This document shows positions 33,387-44,412 of a DNA stretch of 64,000 nt, in pieces. The stretch is from Liopterus haemorrhoidalis (Eukaryota; Arthropoda; Insecta; Coleoptera; Dytiscidae). A program made the position numbers and the translations under genes. Location: positions 10,773,934 to 10,837,933 of the forward strand of contig OZ020616.1 in the NCBI GenBank assembly GCA_963971575.1. Direction: 5' to 3'. Positions within the stretch are counted from its first letter, which is position 1. Each line of letters begins with the position of its first letter. A model generated the notes under the pieces. The model saw only the letters and a program-made list of their open reading frames with translations. It was not told the origin of the DNA and made no database searches.

Positions 33387-34952
33387 CAGTATTGGCCATA
33401 AAGATAGCAACTTTTGATAATCCTATTTTATTTTTATTCTATTCAATATTTTTAAAATTAAAAAAATTTAATTCTTACCTTTAACAATCCTCTAAATATA
33501 TTATAGTAAAAAATTTTAATAGTAAATTCTATTTTTTTTTTTTTATAGTATTTATTATTTTTACCTGGACATAAAGATATCAACTACTCTTAAAAAAATC
33601 TTTTTTTTATTAGTTAAGAAAATGAATTATTATTAACAGATCATTTTTAATATTTTGTATAGTAACCACCAGTATTTATAACTTCCCGACATCTTTTCAC
33701 CATTGATTCTAATAATTTCGTGATCATTTCATTATCAATATTAGACCAGGCACCCTGCTGCAAAGCTTTAAACAATTCTTCAATATTTGAATGTGTTTTG
33801 TTTCTAATCTTTCTGTTGACAATCTCCCAAAGGTTTTTTATTGGATTTAAATCGGGTGACTGTGACGGCCAAGTCATTACGTTAATTTTTGAATCCTCGA
33901 ACCATTTTTTTACCAACTTCGAAGAATGTTTTCTGTCATTATCATGCTGAAAAATATGTTTTAAAGGCATGAACTCATCAGAATAAGGTTTCATAACATT
34001 TTGAAGGATGTCTATATATTTAAATCGATCCATTATTCCTTCAATGTGGTATAGAGGACCCATACCATATCCCGAGAAACAGCCCCATACCATCACACCG
34101 CCTCCGCCATGTTTAACTGTTGGCAAGGTGTATTTTTGAACAAATCTTTTATTAGCAGGCCTCCTAACGTAACTTACACCATCACTTTTAAACAAATTGA
34201 ACTTAGATTCATCACTAAAAATAACTTTTTTCCATTGATCCACAGTCCAGTCAATATGATTTTTAGCAAATTTTAATCGGGCCTCCACATTCTTTTTAAA
34301 TAGAAGTGGTTTTTTAGCAGGAAGGCGACTAAAAAGATCCTCACTAACTACTCTTCTGCGAATAGTTCTTGTTGAGATGTTTTCTTGATCCATTTGTGGC
34401 AAAAGGCCCAAAATTTTCTCCGATGACAGAAAGGGGTTATTGGTAGATAAATAAATAATTTTTTTATCAGTTCGTTTTGTAGTTTTTCGTGGCCGTCCTG
34501 GAATTTTTGAAACTTCAAACGTACCTTCTTCTCAAAATCGTTTTATAATTCGCGACACAGTAGATTTATGAACATTTAAATTTTGTGAAATCACATTTTG
34601 CAGCAGCCCGTCTTTAAAACCAGAAATTATGAAGTTTCTAATTTCACTTGAAACAGTTTTACTACGACCCATGATTGACAAATATAAACTGAAATATTAC
34701 TTGTGCACAACATATTATTTATTGATAAAATCTGCATATAACAAGAAAATTCAAGTAGCAATATTTTTGTCCAAGCAAAAATGAAGAAATAATTTATTAT
34801 TAATCTGTAAGTCAGATTATTTGATTATTGATTGATGTAACAAACAAAATATAATTAAATTATAGAATTAAGAGTATTTATTTTCCAATATTATTATTAA
34901 AATTTGAAAAATTGAAAGATGTTAAAAGTTGCAATCTTTATGGCCAATACTG
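33387..34952 (-). mobile_element. Tc1-like element (DD34E), copy 1, complete with TIRs
   Basis: CAGTATTGGCCATAAAGAT starts at 33387 and its inverse ends at 34952, both flanked by TA in TA-repeats. Length 1566 bp with a single transposase gene on the minus strand. Copy 2, at 49757-50999, is truncated. Confidence 0.92.
33647..34672 (-). pseudogene. Tc1-type transposase, premature stop and catalytic E to K
   Basis: The gene starts at ATG 34672 (MGRSKTVSSEIRNF) and spans 341 codons, a normal Tc1 length. It has an HTH region (VHKSTVSRIIKRF), then IFSDESKF (first Asp), QHDND (second Asp) and SPDLNPIKNLW. Exactly 34 residues separate the second Asp from the third catalytic position, which should be Glu (NPIENLW) but is Lys. 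An in-frame TGA at 34532-34534 interrupts the N-terminus after KRF; the remainder stays open. Copy 2 has the same TGA but keeps Glu. Confidence 0.9.
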
Positions 34953-35196
34953 TATATATATATATATACATATATATTTTCGATGAGCACATATTGGTTT
35001 ATATTTTTAGGGGAATATGTGTTTTAGATATTTTAGTATTTTTCCTATGTGCAGGTCAAAGACTTGTATAAGCATGCCAAATTTCAACTTTCTAGGTTTA
35101 GCTGTTTGGCTACAATTTTTACCGAGCAGACACACAGACAGACAAACAGACGACAAAATGACAGTATAAGGTTTTTTTTGGTCATACCTACAAAAC

Positions 35197-35347
35197 GTGG
35201 GCAAATTGATTTAATATTTATTTTAAATTTATATATTTTGAAAATAATGTTAATATACTTAATTACGAATAGGTATGTTGTAGATTTCAAAAATATGTAG
35301 GTCAGCAATAACGAAATGTTCCCGAGCAAAGCTGGGCGGGGCAGCTA
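35197..35347 (+). mobile_element. Helitron 3'-terminal fragment ending CTAG
   Basis: CCGAGCAAAGCTGGGCGGGG then CAGCTAG (CTAG at 35344-35347) followed by T is the hairpin-plus-CTAG terminus of Helitrons. The GGGCGGGGCAG word also occurs, inverted, at the end of the helicase-bearing Helitron near 48705. Confidence 0.65.
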
Positions 35348-35351
35348 GTAT

Positions 35352-35497
35352 AGAATAATTGACTCGGCTTCTAGACTACGGTTTTGTTATTAACTGGCAG
35401 GGAATCACATTCGAGCTCCAGAAAGGGCCCCCATTATTTACTAAATACCTACGAAATCCTGAAAAGTGTAAAAATTCACCTTTGACATCTATTTTTC
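35352..35497 (+). mobile_element. HINE-A copy 6, deletion derivative
   Basis: Only a tRNA-like segment (about 35360-35425, B-box-like CATTCGAGCTCC) and the 3' end (AATACCTACGAAATCCTG, GTGTAAAAATTCACC, CATCTATTTTT) remain. Confidence 0.55.
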
Positions 35498-36210
35498 CTG
35501 TTAACTATATGTTCATTAATATTCAAATTGTTTGCGTAAATTGCACAAAATTGTGTAAAAATTAATATTCATATAATTAGGAAAAACTTGCAATACTAAT
35601 TTTATGTAACCGACCTTTAAATAGTTTGTTTTTCCAGATGTCTAATAGTTTTTTCTTTGAATTTAAAACAGAATTCATCTTAGTAACTAGAAATCTTTCA
35701 TCTCTGACTTAATTTTATCCTCAAATAACGTAACTAAGTTATATAAGTACTATCGTGTCTTTCGCACTGACGTCATTATTTTATCAGAGCACTGAATGTG
35801 GTTTTTTCAGTATTTCATTTTCCCTATGGTTTTCTAGAAGATGATATCATTATAAATGCAGCTTTTATGTTATAAGAAAAGTGAAAGGTTTGTCCTACTA
35901 TTATAATAGTCCTTACGATTAGTTTTACGTTTGTACTTTAAATTAGTTTAAACGTTTTAATGGGAAACTGTAAGTATCGAGAGTTAATAAAATATTTATA
36001 TAACAAGTCTGCTTAAACAACATTTTTAGTTAACAACTAAACAGTCTGTAACAATAAATATTTCTCGCTTGAATGAATACTTTATGATATCGCATATTAA
36101 GTAAATGTTTAACATAAATATCTCATTATTAAAATAAAACTCTGGGAATGAGTAACCCAACTTAAGGATTTTTAAATGCTGTAAAAGTTTTTTTGTGAAA
36201 TAAAATTAAA
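35498..36210. other. Spacer, nothing recognised
   Basis: AT-rich; no coding or repeat signal. Confidence 0.3.
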
Positions 36211-36380
36211 ATGCCACCCAAAGACATATTGCGAGCTACGTCATTATATGAAGATGGCCGCAGTATTCGAATATCGTTGGATATAACTAAACACGTTATT
36301 AATTAAGTTATAAATCATCATCAGCGAACTGATTCTTACACAAGGAAACCTTGTTCAAGTCATCCACGGGTCATGTTTTA
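36211..36380 (+). pseudogene. Tc1-like transposase N-terminus fragment
   Basis: MPPKDILRATSLYEDGRSIR, then SLDITKHVIN and HQRTDSYTRKP match the N-terminal HTH pattern of Tc1-like transposases (RA..LYEDGRS.R.I...L..S...V...I.R...TGSY.RKP). Stops interrupt it and the catalytic domain is absent. It is not the same family as the two CAGTATTGG Tc1 copies. Confidence 0.6.
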
Positions 36381-36663
36381 GGGGTTGATTAAGACAAAAT
36401 CCTGAAATAGGTTTTGCGGCCTTTGTATTGGTAATCTTTATAAGCAAAAACCAAATTGATATTTTATTGGTCCTCAGAGATATTAGAGAATCATTGAAAT
36501 CACATTTCACCCCTTTTAACCCTTTAGAGGGAAATTAAAAGAACCATCAAAACTATTTCGAGATGTTTAAAAAAGACACCTATGTGCCAAAAAGGTATGT
36601 TATAAGTCAACAACCAACTAGCCAGTTTAGTTACCAACAAAAATATTTTGCTTACACAGAAAT
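36381..36663. other. Unclassified repeat-like sequence
   Basis: TTTAGGGGTTGATTAAGACAA and CACCCCTTTTAACCCTTTAG resemble phrases common in insect non-autonomous repeats. Boundaries cannot be set. Confidence 0.3.
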
Positions 36664-37675
36664 AATGGATATTACTCGTGAAGGTTTTCGTTGGATGATT
36701 TGTTACGATTTTAGTAAAGGCCTAACTCAACAACAATGCATAGATTCGCTTCGTTCAACTTTTGGTAATGAAGCACCATCAGAAAAGACTATTTACAAAT
36801 GGTTTGCAGAATTTCATCGTGGTCGTGCGTCTATCAGTGATGAATCTCGTGAAGGTCGACCAAAATCGGTTGTGATTCAAAAAAACATCGATCACAACAT
36901 CGATGTTTTTTCTCAAAATGATTGAAGAAGATCGGCATGTGACTTACCGTGAGATTGAGGCATCCTTTGGCATATCGCAGACTGCAATACATTCGATTTT
37001 GCATGAACATTTAGCTGTGAAAAAGATCTAGTCCCAATGGGACTAGACTATTGATGGTAAAAAAATTCAACCTAGGCACTGCAAAATCCGTATACAACAT
37101 CATTACTAGTGACGAAACTTGCATTTATTCATATGAACCGGTAACTAAGCAACAATCTCACAAAAGTTGTTCGTTCACGAAGCACTTCCAAGAAAATGCT
37201 TGTTTCTTCGGTTGTACTGCACATGTCGCAACCATTCCTTCAGAGGATCGGAGAACAGTTAATGCTGAATGATATACAACAATATGTTTGCCTGAAGTCA
37301 TCGACAAAATCAGGAAAAACAACCAAAAACTTCCCATCATTCTTCATCATGACAATGCAAGCTCCCACACAGCACGTCAAACAATTGATTATTTGAAGGA
37401 GATAAACATCGAATTGATGTCTCATTGCCCGTATTCACCTGATTTACAAGACTTTTTTTTGTTCCCAATGTCAAACAAAAAATACGTGGACAGTGCATTT
37501 CATCACCTCAAGATCCTGTTGAAGCCTTCGAAAACCATGTTTTTGAGATACCAACTTTAGAGTGAATAAAATGTTTCGAGAATTGGTTTGAACGCATGCA
37601 GAAGTGTATAAATCTTAAAGGCGAATATTTTGAAAAGCAATAAAACAATTTGTTCCAAAAAAAAAATCTTTCTTA
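36664..37675 (+). pseudogene. Mariner (DD34D) transposase, copy 2, internally deleted
   Basis: Same family as 24847-26400. The N-terminus MDITREGFRWMICYDFSKG starts at 36664. VTYREIEASFGISQTAIHS continues in another frame (about 36940-37000). A rearrangement follows near 37028. Catalytic motifs are SDETC (about 37108, GDETW mutated), HHDNASSH (about 37347) and a shortened SPDLQDFF with the SPN.D segment deleted. The 3' untranslated part runs to the MITE at 37676 and reappears after it, at 38048-38208. Confidence 0.8.
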
Positions 37676-38047
37676 CCCAGCAAACATTTTTATGCGGGCC
37701 AGTACTGGTAAAGCACATACTCCCCGGCATTGAAAGTAATGGGCCAGTACCCCGGTGTCCCCGTGGCCGTTACTGGCCCATTGATGTATCAGTTGCCGGC
37801 CCAGCAACGGTAAAGTGCAAAATAATCGCATTAGTTGCAAGATTTATTTCTGATGGTTTTAAGTAAAAAGTATGAGTGAAGAAGAGTGCTTATAAAATGC
37901 TGGTTAAGTACTTCGTATAGGCGGAATGCGAAATACAAATGTGAAGTACATTATTAATACTGGCGTTGCACTAACTTTTGGTGCCAGTAATTTACCAGCA
38001 TAAAAGCAGTTTGCCGGCATTCGGCCGTTAGTTGAATGTTTGCTGGG
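37676..38047. mobile_element. 372-bp CCCAGCAAACATT MITE, copy 2 (inverted)
   Basis: Reverse orientation and identical length to 17864-18235. TA precedes the left end, but AA follows the right end, so the expected TA duplication is broken; mariner 3' sequence is present on both sides. Confidence 0.85.
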
Positions 38048-38208
38048 AACTTTAGAGTGAAAAATTTTTTTCGAGAGTTGGTTTGAACGCATGCAAAAGT
38101 GTATAATCTTAAAGGCGAATATTTTGAAAAGCAATAAAACAGTTTGTTCCAAAAAAAAAAAAAAAATCTTTCTTAGTTTTTGTAAAAACTTAAAAGGTAG
38201 CCCTCGTA
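38048..38208 (+). mobile_element. Second copy of mariner 3' end
   Basis: AACTTTAGAGTGAAAAAT and the following 150 bp repeat 37552-37675 (TTTGAACGCATGC, AAAGCAATAAAACA) and extend to GGTAGCCCTCGTA, the mariner terminus. The MITE is therefore bracketed by direct repeats. Confidence 0.8.
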
Positions 38209-38216
38209 TTATAGAC

Positions 38217-38526
38217 CAGTGTTTATCAACAGGTGGTCTGTGGAACACCAGTGGTCCCCACAAAATTTTAGTGGTCCGCGAAAGTATTTGTGTTTTCCGC
38301 AGTCTTTTAAAAAAATTTATGCACATTTTTTATGTAAATAATTTATATTTTGTTTATTTTCTGTAAAATTTCTGTGATATTCTACAAATAAAATAAATGT
38401 ATTTAGTAGCACATTAAATATATTTGTTTTCTTGCAAAAAATGAGCCAATAATTATTATTAGTGGTCCGCGTTAGAAAATTATATATTATACTGGTCCCC
38501 GGTGCGTTTTTGGTTGAGAAACACTG
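38217..38526. mobile_element. 310-bp hAT MITE with TTATAGAC duplication
   Basis: TTATAGAC at 38209-38216 and 38527-38534. Termini CAGTGTTTATCAAC and GTTGAGAAACACTG; GGTCCCC subterminal repeats at both sides. It lies against the mariner terminus. Confidence 0.9.
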
Positions 38527-38559
38527 TTATAGACTACATATGCCACTGGACATGTTAGC

Positions 38560-39222
38560 ATTCCTTGCTGCATTTTCTTTTGTTTCCCGTACTGTACGTT
38601 TCGTTGATTGTAATGAATACATAGTCCGTGTCGGATCGAGCGGCCAGGGTGGTCACATATCTCAGCTGTAGGTCCTGAGGTGGACGGTCTATCGTATCAT
38701 CTGTACTCGCTGTCGCTTGTCGCGTTGGGCTCTCTCAGCGCCTGTCATCGGCCGCCTAATCGCTACACAAATCGACACCATGCAACAACCGACTATTATA
38801 CACACACAAGACAGGCGTACAGGTATTGGAAAATAAAGGGGCCGGAAAAATACGAAAATATTGTTCCACTGTTCCATTAATGATATATTTAAAATACAAA
38901 AATTATTAACCAAAAATTTAATTCCTTAACTTATAGAATTGCACCATATTTATATTGCCCGTTAATTAATAAATTGGAATATATAATGATATATTTATAT
39001 ATATATTATAAACAGTTATAAAGTTTTAACAGTTTTACAATAAGAATTCAGTATATAACTATACAAAAAACACAATAATTAATGGCCAATAAAACAATAT
39101 AATTAAGAAAAAAAAAAAAAAAACACAATAATTAACTGTCAGAATCACAACTATTATTCTTACTAAAACATTCGTTGCTAGGAGACGGTAAATATATAAA
39201 ATTTTAGATCTAGCGTGTTACA
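38560..39222 (-). mobile_element. Probable gypsy 3' LTR, minus strand
   Basis: On the minus strand a purine tract (rc of 39223-39234) is followed by TGTAACACGCTAG at 39222, the expected polypurine tract and TG start of an LTR directly after the pol gene. The inner boundary toward 38560 is uncertain. Part of it (38936-39056) recurs inverted at 39693-39812. Confidence 0.5.
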
Positions 39223-39690
39223 GTCTCCCCCTCTGGTTCGTGGAAGCGTCCCGCGAATGAACCAGTAAATTTGCGGAAGTCTTCCTTGGTCTCCCGCTTT
39301 TCTTCTTCTTAATGACTGGGAAAATTGGGTCCATTCTACCGACGTATGGTACAATTCCCGAAGTGTGCACCTTTGTTAATACATGACCAGGTTTATCTGG
39401 GTCTTTAATTTCGGAAGTTGTAGGTGTCACAGCCCGCAGGATTTTATATGGGCCGTCACGTTTTGGCATCAACTTGGAAGTAATCCCTCTACTTGCAGAA
39501 CTTAGTTGATGCGTTTTTAACAATACCCGAGTACCAGGTTCGTAACTTGGGGCTGGACGACGGTTCTGATCGGCGTACTTCTTTTGTCGATCTCCAAATA
39601 ATTCTTTAGCCTCAATACGATGGATGATTCGCTTTATTTCATTTTCTTCTGAATGATTAGTAGTGATTGATGACTGTTGAATTCGTAAGA
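39218..39690 (-). pseudogene. Ty3/gypsy integrase C-terminal fragment
   Basis: The minus-strand frame is open from about 39690. ELFGDRQKKYADQNRRPAPS, then GTRVLLKTHQLSSASRGITS and KLMPKRDGPYKIL match the C-terminal region of gypsy-type integrase, which ends the pol gene. The catalytic DDE core, RT and gag are missing because the sequence switches near 39693 to an inverted piece of the LTR. It ends against the purine tract at 39223-39234. Confidence 0.7.
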
Positions 39691-39692
39691 TA

Positions 39693-39812
39693 TATACTGA
39701 ATTCTTATTGTAAAACTGTTCAAACTTTATAACTGTTTATAATATATATAAATATATCATTATATATTCCAATTTATTAATTAACGGGCAATATAAATAT
39801 AGTGCAATTCTA
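39693..39812 (+). repeat. Inverted copy of LTR segment
   Basis: TACTGAATTCTTATTGTAAA to GTGCAATTCTATA is the reverse complement of 38936-39056. With it the integrase fragment is enclosed by about 120-bp inverted repeats; AACT adjoins both outer ends. Confidence 0.75.
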
Positions 39813-40070
39813 TAAACTCAATTTTGTGTCACTGAAGTTGGTAAAAATAACTTTTGGGAAAAGTTTGTATGAGATATTGCGGGAAAACTGCGAAAAGTGA
39901 CCAAGTTGATCAAATTGTATTAGAAGTGTATGAAAATTTTTAAAATAATATTAAAGTAACTCTGTAGAACTTAAATAGTGTTTTTTTATGAGTCGTTAAA
40001 GCAAGAATAATATAAAAAGAAAAATATACCATTTTTAACAAAAAAATAATACTTTTTGCTGTCGCATAAT
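39813..40070. other. Spacer, nothing recognised
   Basis: AT-rich. Confidence 0.3.
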
Positions 40071-40093
40071 CAGGTCTATTCTGTATCTTAAAA

Positions 40094-40366
40094 CAGGGCT
40101 GCCCCTAGCATTTGCGGGGCCTGGGGCAAAACTGGAATTGCGGGGCCCCAAAACTGGATTTGCGGGGCCCCAGCTATATATATATATTGAATAACGATAT
40201 TTTCTTTAATATTATTAACTATTAACATAGTACACATACTTTTATAATTTTTTTCCAACTATTTATAAAACTTGGAATACTATTTTTAATGTATTTTATT
40301 ACTTGACGGTCGAAGTGCGGGGCCTGGGGTAGGTGCCCCACTTGCCCCCGCCTAGGGGCGGCCCTG
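40094..40366. mobile_element. 273-bp hAT MITE with TCTTAAAA duplication
   Basis: TCTTAAAA at 40086-40093 and 40367-40374. Termini CAGGGCTGCCCCTAGC and CTAGGGGCGGCCCTG; interior GCGGGGCC repeats. GC-rich against its surroundings. Confidence 0.92.
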
Positions 40367-40430
40367 TCTTAAAAAGTTAAAAATTAATTTTGAGGTCGAT
40401 GTTAAAATTTTTTAACCACGCTTTACAATA

Positions 40431-41047
40431 GGTGTGTTCGTTTGTGTTATCCAAACTGTTCTAAGTTGTCTAAATTCCAAAAAAAGCGTTCGTTTGTATG
40501 TTCTGAACTGTCCAAGTATTGTTCGTTTGTCAGTTCAGAACAGGTTCTAAGTTGTCTAAACTGTACTACGTCTAGAGGAAGTACAAGTTAGAATAAGTTA
40601 GTGACGTCACTCTTTAACTTTTTTTGACTTTATTTTGTTTGTTTAAATAACCTAAAATCGAAAAAAAAATATTGAAAAAAACATTTTTGGAGAAATGTTC
40701 AACAGGTGAAGCCTTAATCGAGGATGAATGTTATATTTTTTCTTGTAGTAAATATAATAATTACATTTATAATCAACTATAACCTATAAATTATGTATTT
40801 TATCGTTGATTAAATAATCATATGTTCAGTCAACGATTTTATAATGTTGACTATTTTATTTACTAATATATTTTTTATAGAAAATAGTCGAATAAAATTA
40901 AATAAATATCAAAAGGTTAGGTTAAACTGCAATAACTTGTTCAAAGTACGTTCGTTTGTACCATCATCTATTTCCTGTGAAATAATGTTCTGATGACGTC
41001 ACGACCTTGTTTTAAGGACAAGTTTGAACAAGACAAACGAACAGACC
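40431..41047. mobile_element. TA-flanked element with GTTCGTTTGT ends
   Basis: The left end GGTGTGTTCGTTTGTGT and right end AGACAAACGAACAGACC are inverted repeats with two mismatches; TA at 40429-40430 and 41048-41049. GTTCGTTTGT recurs internally. No coding. Confidence 0.6.
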
Positions 41048-41620
41048 TATAATGTTGCTATTCTGTAACTCTATAGCTTTAAAATTTTAACCTCGATATG
41101 GTTAATTCAGTAAGATATATTTTGAATTGGTTATATTAGGTTATATTTTGAAACTCCAGCCAAATACATGGTGTTAACATTTAACCAGCTGTGATTTTAA
41201 CCTCTAAACGTCTAATAGTTAAAAAAAATCCATTTTTAGAATTAATCACGGCAAGTTTGTTTATTTTAAACCAATTATTACTAGAACAAATTGAACAAAA
41301 AGAAGTTAATAAGTGAAAAATTAATATAGGTGAATAAAAAATATGTACAAATGCTTTTCAAATCAGTTTGAATTAAGCAAAGGCAACTGAGTGATCCTTT
41401 TAATTTACCCGAAGAAACATTTTAAAATATTTCCATTTGTCTAAAACTTCTACGGAAGATCTCGTTTTACAAATGTTTTTTTTTTTTTTTTTGAAAATTC
41501 GAGAAATCCCAAAAGACATCCCGATATATTGCAAGTAAATATTTAAAACTTTAAAATTATGTTACACTTATGAATTTTGATTTCTCTGTTTGTTTAAAAA
41601 TAAAAGTATCTTAATATATA

Positions 41621-41799
41621 GTCTATTCCGAACGATTAGGCGGAACTAACCGGAATTTTCATTTTTGCAAGTTGTCATTAGCTATGTTTTTAAATATTGA
41701 AGTTGGCTTTTCCTGAACAAAATGATCAAAACCTTCAATCAATCGGTAAAAGTAATTAGAATTGAAAATCTAGTTCCGCCTAAACCAAAGGAACATACT
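41621..41799. mobile_element. Short MITE with GGCGGAACTA ends
   Basis: GTCTATTCCGAACGATTAGG-CGGAACTA and its imperfect inverse (TAGTTCCGCCTAAACC...GGAACATAC) form the ends. Related to 22379-22747. Confidence 0.5.
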
Positions 41800-42211
41800 T
41801 TAGAAGAAATAAAATACAGAAAAAATATTGATACATTTGTATGTTATGGTAATATTATATTATTAACTTTCTGCAAACATAATTATTTATATATAAATGT
41901 TGTACATTTCCGCAATATTTAAACTATTTAAATATTTAAAAATTTACTATATTTAAACGTCGTTCATCCAGGATTCAACCATAATAACACTTCTTTACAT
42001 TAAATCCACACTTACATAAGCAAAATACGTTCTTTGTAGATAATTTCACAACATACTTTTAACCATAAGGGTAAAAAGTTAGAACTTAACGCTTGGGTTA
42101 TAACCTGAGAAACAGAATAAGAAGCAAGGTTTAAATTTTAACGCCTAGTTACTTTTTAACCATCTTTTTTATCCAAATCTTTTTAACCACAAAAGAAACA
42201 GAATAGACCCG

Positions 42212-42904
42212 AATATATGTTAAACTACTTGGTTAAAAGTTAAAAACAGTAGTTAAATGCAAAATATTTATTAATCACTTTAGTAACTCACATGCTTAAC
42301 TACTCCACTTCATTTTCTGATTCAGTTTCTGAAGCCGCTGGTTCGGGAAAAGCTTTGTTTCACAGTTTCTCAACGAACAATGAATTGTGCCATCCATGGT
42401 ATTCTGGAGGGTGATACCTCCAGAGGTATCAGTCTTACATATTATTTACCAAATTTGCTTTATTCTTTTGAGAAATAGGCAAGAGTCCTTTATATAAATT
42501 TGTTAATTCTGTAGGTATATTATTACTTAAAGGTTTACTTGTTAAAATTTTAAGTCTAAATTTATCCTGTGATGTGGTAATTTGCATTGACTTGGTCAAA
42601 AAAACTCAAATCCATAAAATTTGGACATGGATATTTTTCGCAGTAAGCTCGAGATATATAAACAAGGTTGCAGGTAAAGTAGGACCTTCAAATGTTTGTC
42701 CATCAAGGACAATTTACAAATCTTTCCTTACTAGTTTAAAGAGGACATTCAAAAATATTGTTACTTTCGTATTTGTGTGACATATCTAAAATCGTTATGC
42801 AATTTATCTCTTCATAAATTCGTCTTTAATGTACATTCGTTGGCCCTACTTTATGAGGATAAGTTGCACGTATTGAAGGAAATAAGGTTGATGTGATATA
42901 TCAA
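42212..42904. other. Spacer, nothing recognised
   Basis: The open stretch at 42574-42780 has no recognisable motif. Confidence 0.3.
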
Positions 42905-43100
42905 TGTCAAAACTCCTGATAGGTGCATAAGCAGAATAACAAACTGGAGTCCTCTAGTAAGAAATCAAAGAGAAAGGCGAAGAAGATCATGAGACGAAAT
43001 CGACGAGACAATTGGGAGGAAAAACCATGAAGCAAGAAGATGGAGAAATATATCAGATTCCTAGAGCAAGAAGCCGAAAAAATGGGCCAAGTATGGGCCA
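42905..43100 (+). pseudogene. RTE-like LINE C-terminal tail
   Basis: ISRITNWSPLVRNQRERRRRS, then DEIDETIGRKNHEARRWRN follows the C-terminal pattern of RTE-type LINEs (RIT.W.P...R.RGRP..RW.DEI....G..W...A..R..W). Two in-frame stops. Nothing upstream is recognisable, and the mariner at 43106 follows at once. Confidence 0.55.
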
Positions 43101-43105
43101 ATATA

Positions 43106-44412
43106 CAAGGTGTCTCAAAAGAAATTTTATATTTATTTAGCTTACTGCGTGAACGCAACGTATCCGAGGGGCGCGGGGGTTATGTCAATCGGTAGCCTGA
43201 CTCTTAGGAATTCAGTCGCTATGAAGCGTTTCTCGAGAGCAGACCGCGCGTTATGCGTGCGAGAGTTTTACAAAAACGGTGATTCGGCGACTGTAGCGCG
43301 TAGAAAATTCTGCAGTATTCGAGGTTTTCGCCACTTAAATGATGCGCCAAGCATTCCTCTCATTCGACATTGGGTTAAAAAGTTTGAAGAGACTGGTACA
43401 ACGCTGGATAAATCAAAATCCGGGCGACCTAGGTCATAAAGAACGGTAGAAAACGTGGAGAATGTTAATCAGTCTGTTCGTGACGACCCGAACCTTTCAA
43501 TTCGGAAGCGCGCAAGTGCTTTAAATGTGCATAGATCATCATTACATCGCATTATGCACAAAGACCTAAAGCTGCACCTCTACAAAATTCAATTGGTGCC
43601 AGAATTTAAGCCCCAAGATGCCAGTCAGAGGCTTAATTTCGTAAATCAGGTGATTGAGCGATTTTCAACGTTTACCAACATTTTGTTTTCGGATGAAGCT
43701 CATTTTCATCTTAATGGCCACGTAAATAAGCAGAACTGCCGCTACTGGAGTGCAACGAATCCGAAACGCAAACATCAGAAACCCCTACATTCGCCTAAAG
43801 TGACCGTATGGGCTGCGATGTCGGCGCGAGAAATTATCGGCCCTTACTTTTTTGAAGACGAAAGGGGGCGTGCAGTTACAGTGAATTCAGAGCGTTATGT
43901 GGAGATGTTAGACAACTTCTTGGTACCTGAACTGCAAAACTTTCCTGGCTATAACCAAAGAACATGGTTCCAACAGGACGGAGCAACTTCACACACGTCC
44001 AATATGTCTCTGCCACGTGTTCGTGAAATTTTCTCAGGCAAATTGATCTCCCGGAGAGGTGACATAAATTGGCCTCCACGCAGTCCAGATTTAACCTATG
44101 GACTTTTTCCTATGGGGTTATCTTAAATCTAAAGTTTACGCCAATAAACCGACTTCACTGGCGCATTTGAAAGAAAATATCCGTCACGATATGGCAGCCA
44201 TCCCTGAGTCCACCTGCCGAGACGTCATAAGTAATTTTACTGTTCGATTAAATGAGTGCCGAGAACGCGAGGGTCTACATTTAGACGATATTATTTTTAA
44301 GAAATAAATCCCCAAAAAGTGTATTTTAATAATTAATAAACATTTTTTCTATATACGGCTTACTTTTTTTTAAATCGATCCACTAAATACAAATTTCTTT
44401 TGAGACACCTTG
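43106..44412 (+). mobile_element. DD41D mariner-like element, copy 1 (1307 bp)
   Basis: CAAGGTGTCTCAAAAGAAAT starts at 43106 and its inverse ends at 44412; TA at 43104-43105 and 44413-44414. Same length as the copy at 46013-47319. Confidence 0.95.
43182..44307 (+). pseudogene. DD41D transposase, copy 1, one stop and one frameshift
   Basis: Cut-and-paste transposase. The N-terminal HTH region reads ADRALCVREFYKNGDSATVA; then SDEAHFHL, QQDGATSH and SPDLT carry the catalytic region. Compared with the intact copy, a TCA codon has become TAA at about 43436 and two C bases are missing at about 44095, just before the third catalytic Asp. The reading frame resumes and ends at 44307. Start taken at 43182 (MSIG), with an alternative at 43221 (MKRF). 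Confidence 0.92.

Larger units (their letters stand above)
32738..35196 (-). mobile_element. HINE-A copy 5, inverted, interrupted by a Tc1 element
   Basis: Reverse-orientation HINE-A: its 5' end (CCTACAAAAC) is at 35196, GACA array at about 35128-35152, and 3' part reaches 32738, short of the terminal stem-loop. The Tc1 at 33387-34952 sits within the A/T-rich stretch that reads AAAAATATTTTTT in other copies. The tRNA-like segment is at 32975-33058. Confidence 0.8.
40071..42211. mobile_element. TIR element CAGGTCTATTCTG, host of nested insertions
   Basis: The left end CAGGTCTATTCTGTATCT and right end AGAAACAGAATAGACCCG are inverted repeats. Inside are a hAT (40094-40366), a TA-flanked element (40431-41047) and a short MITE (41621-41799). 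A word related to the ends (CTTACAGAATACACCCGG) occurs near 63985. No transposase recognised. Confidence 0.5.

Noticed and set aside
38689..38913. Minus-strand open frame as a gypsy env or gag piece
   Set aside because: It lies on the LTR side of the polypurine tract and has no retroviral motif; more likely LTR sequence.
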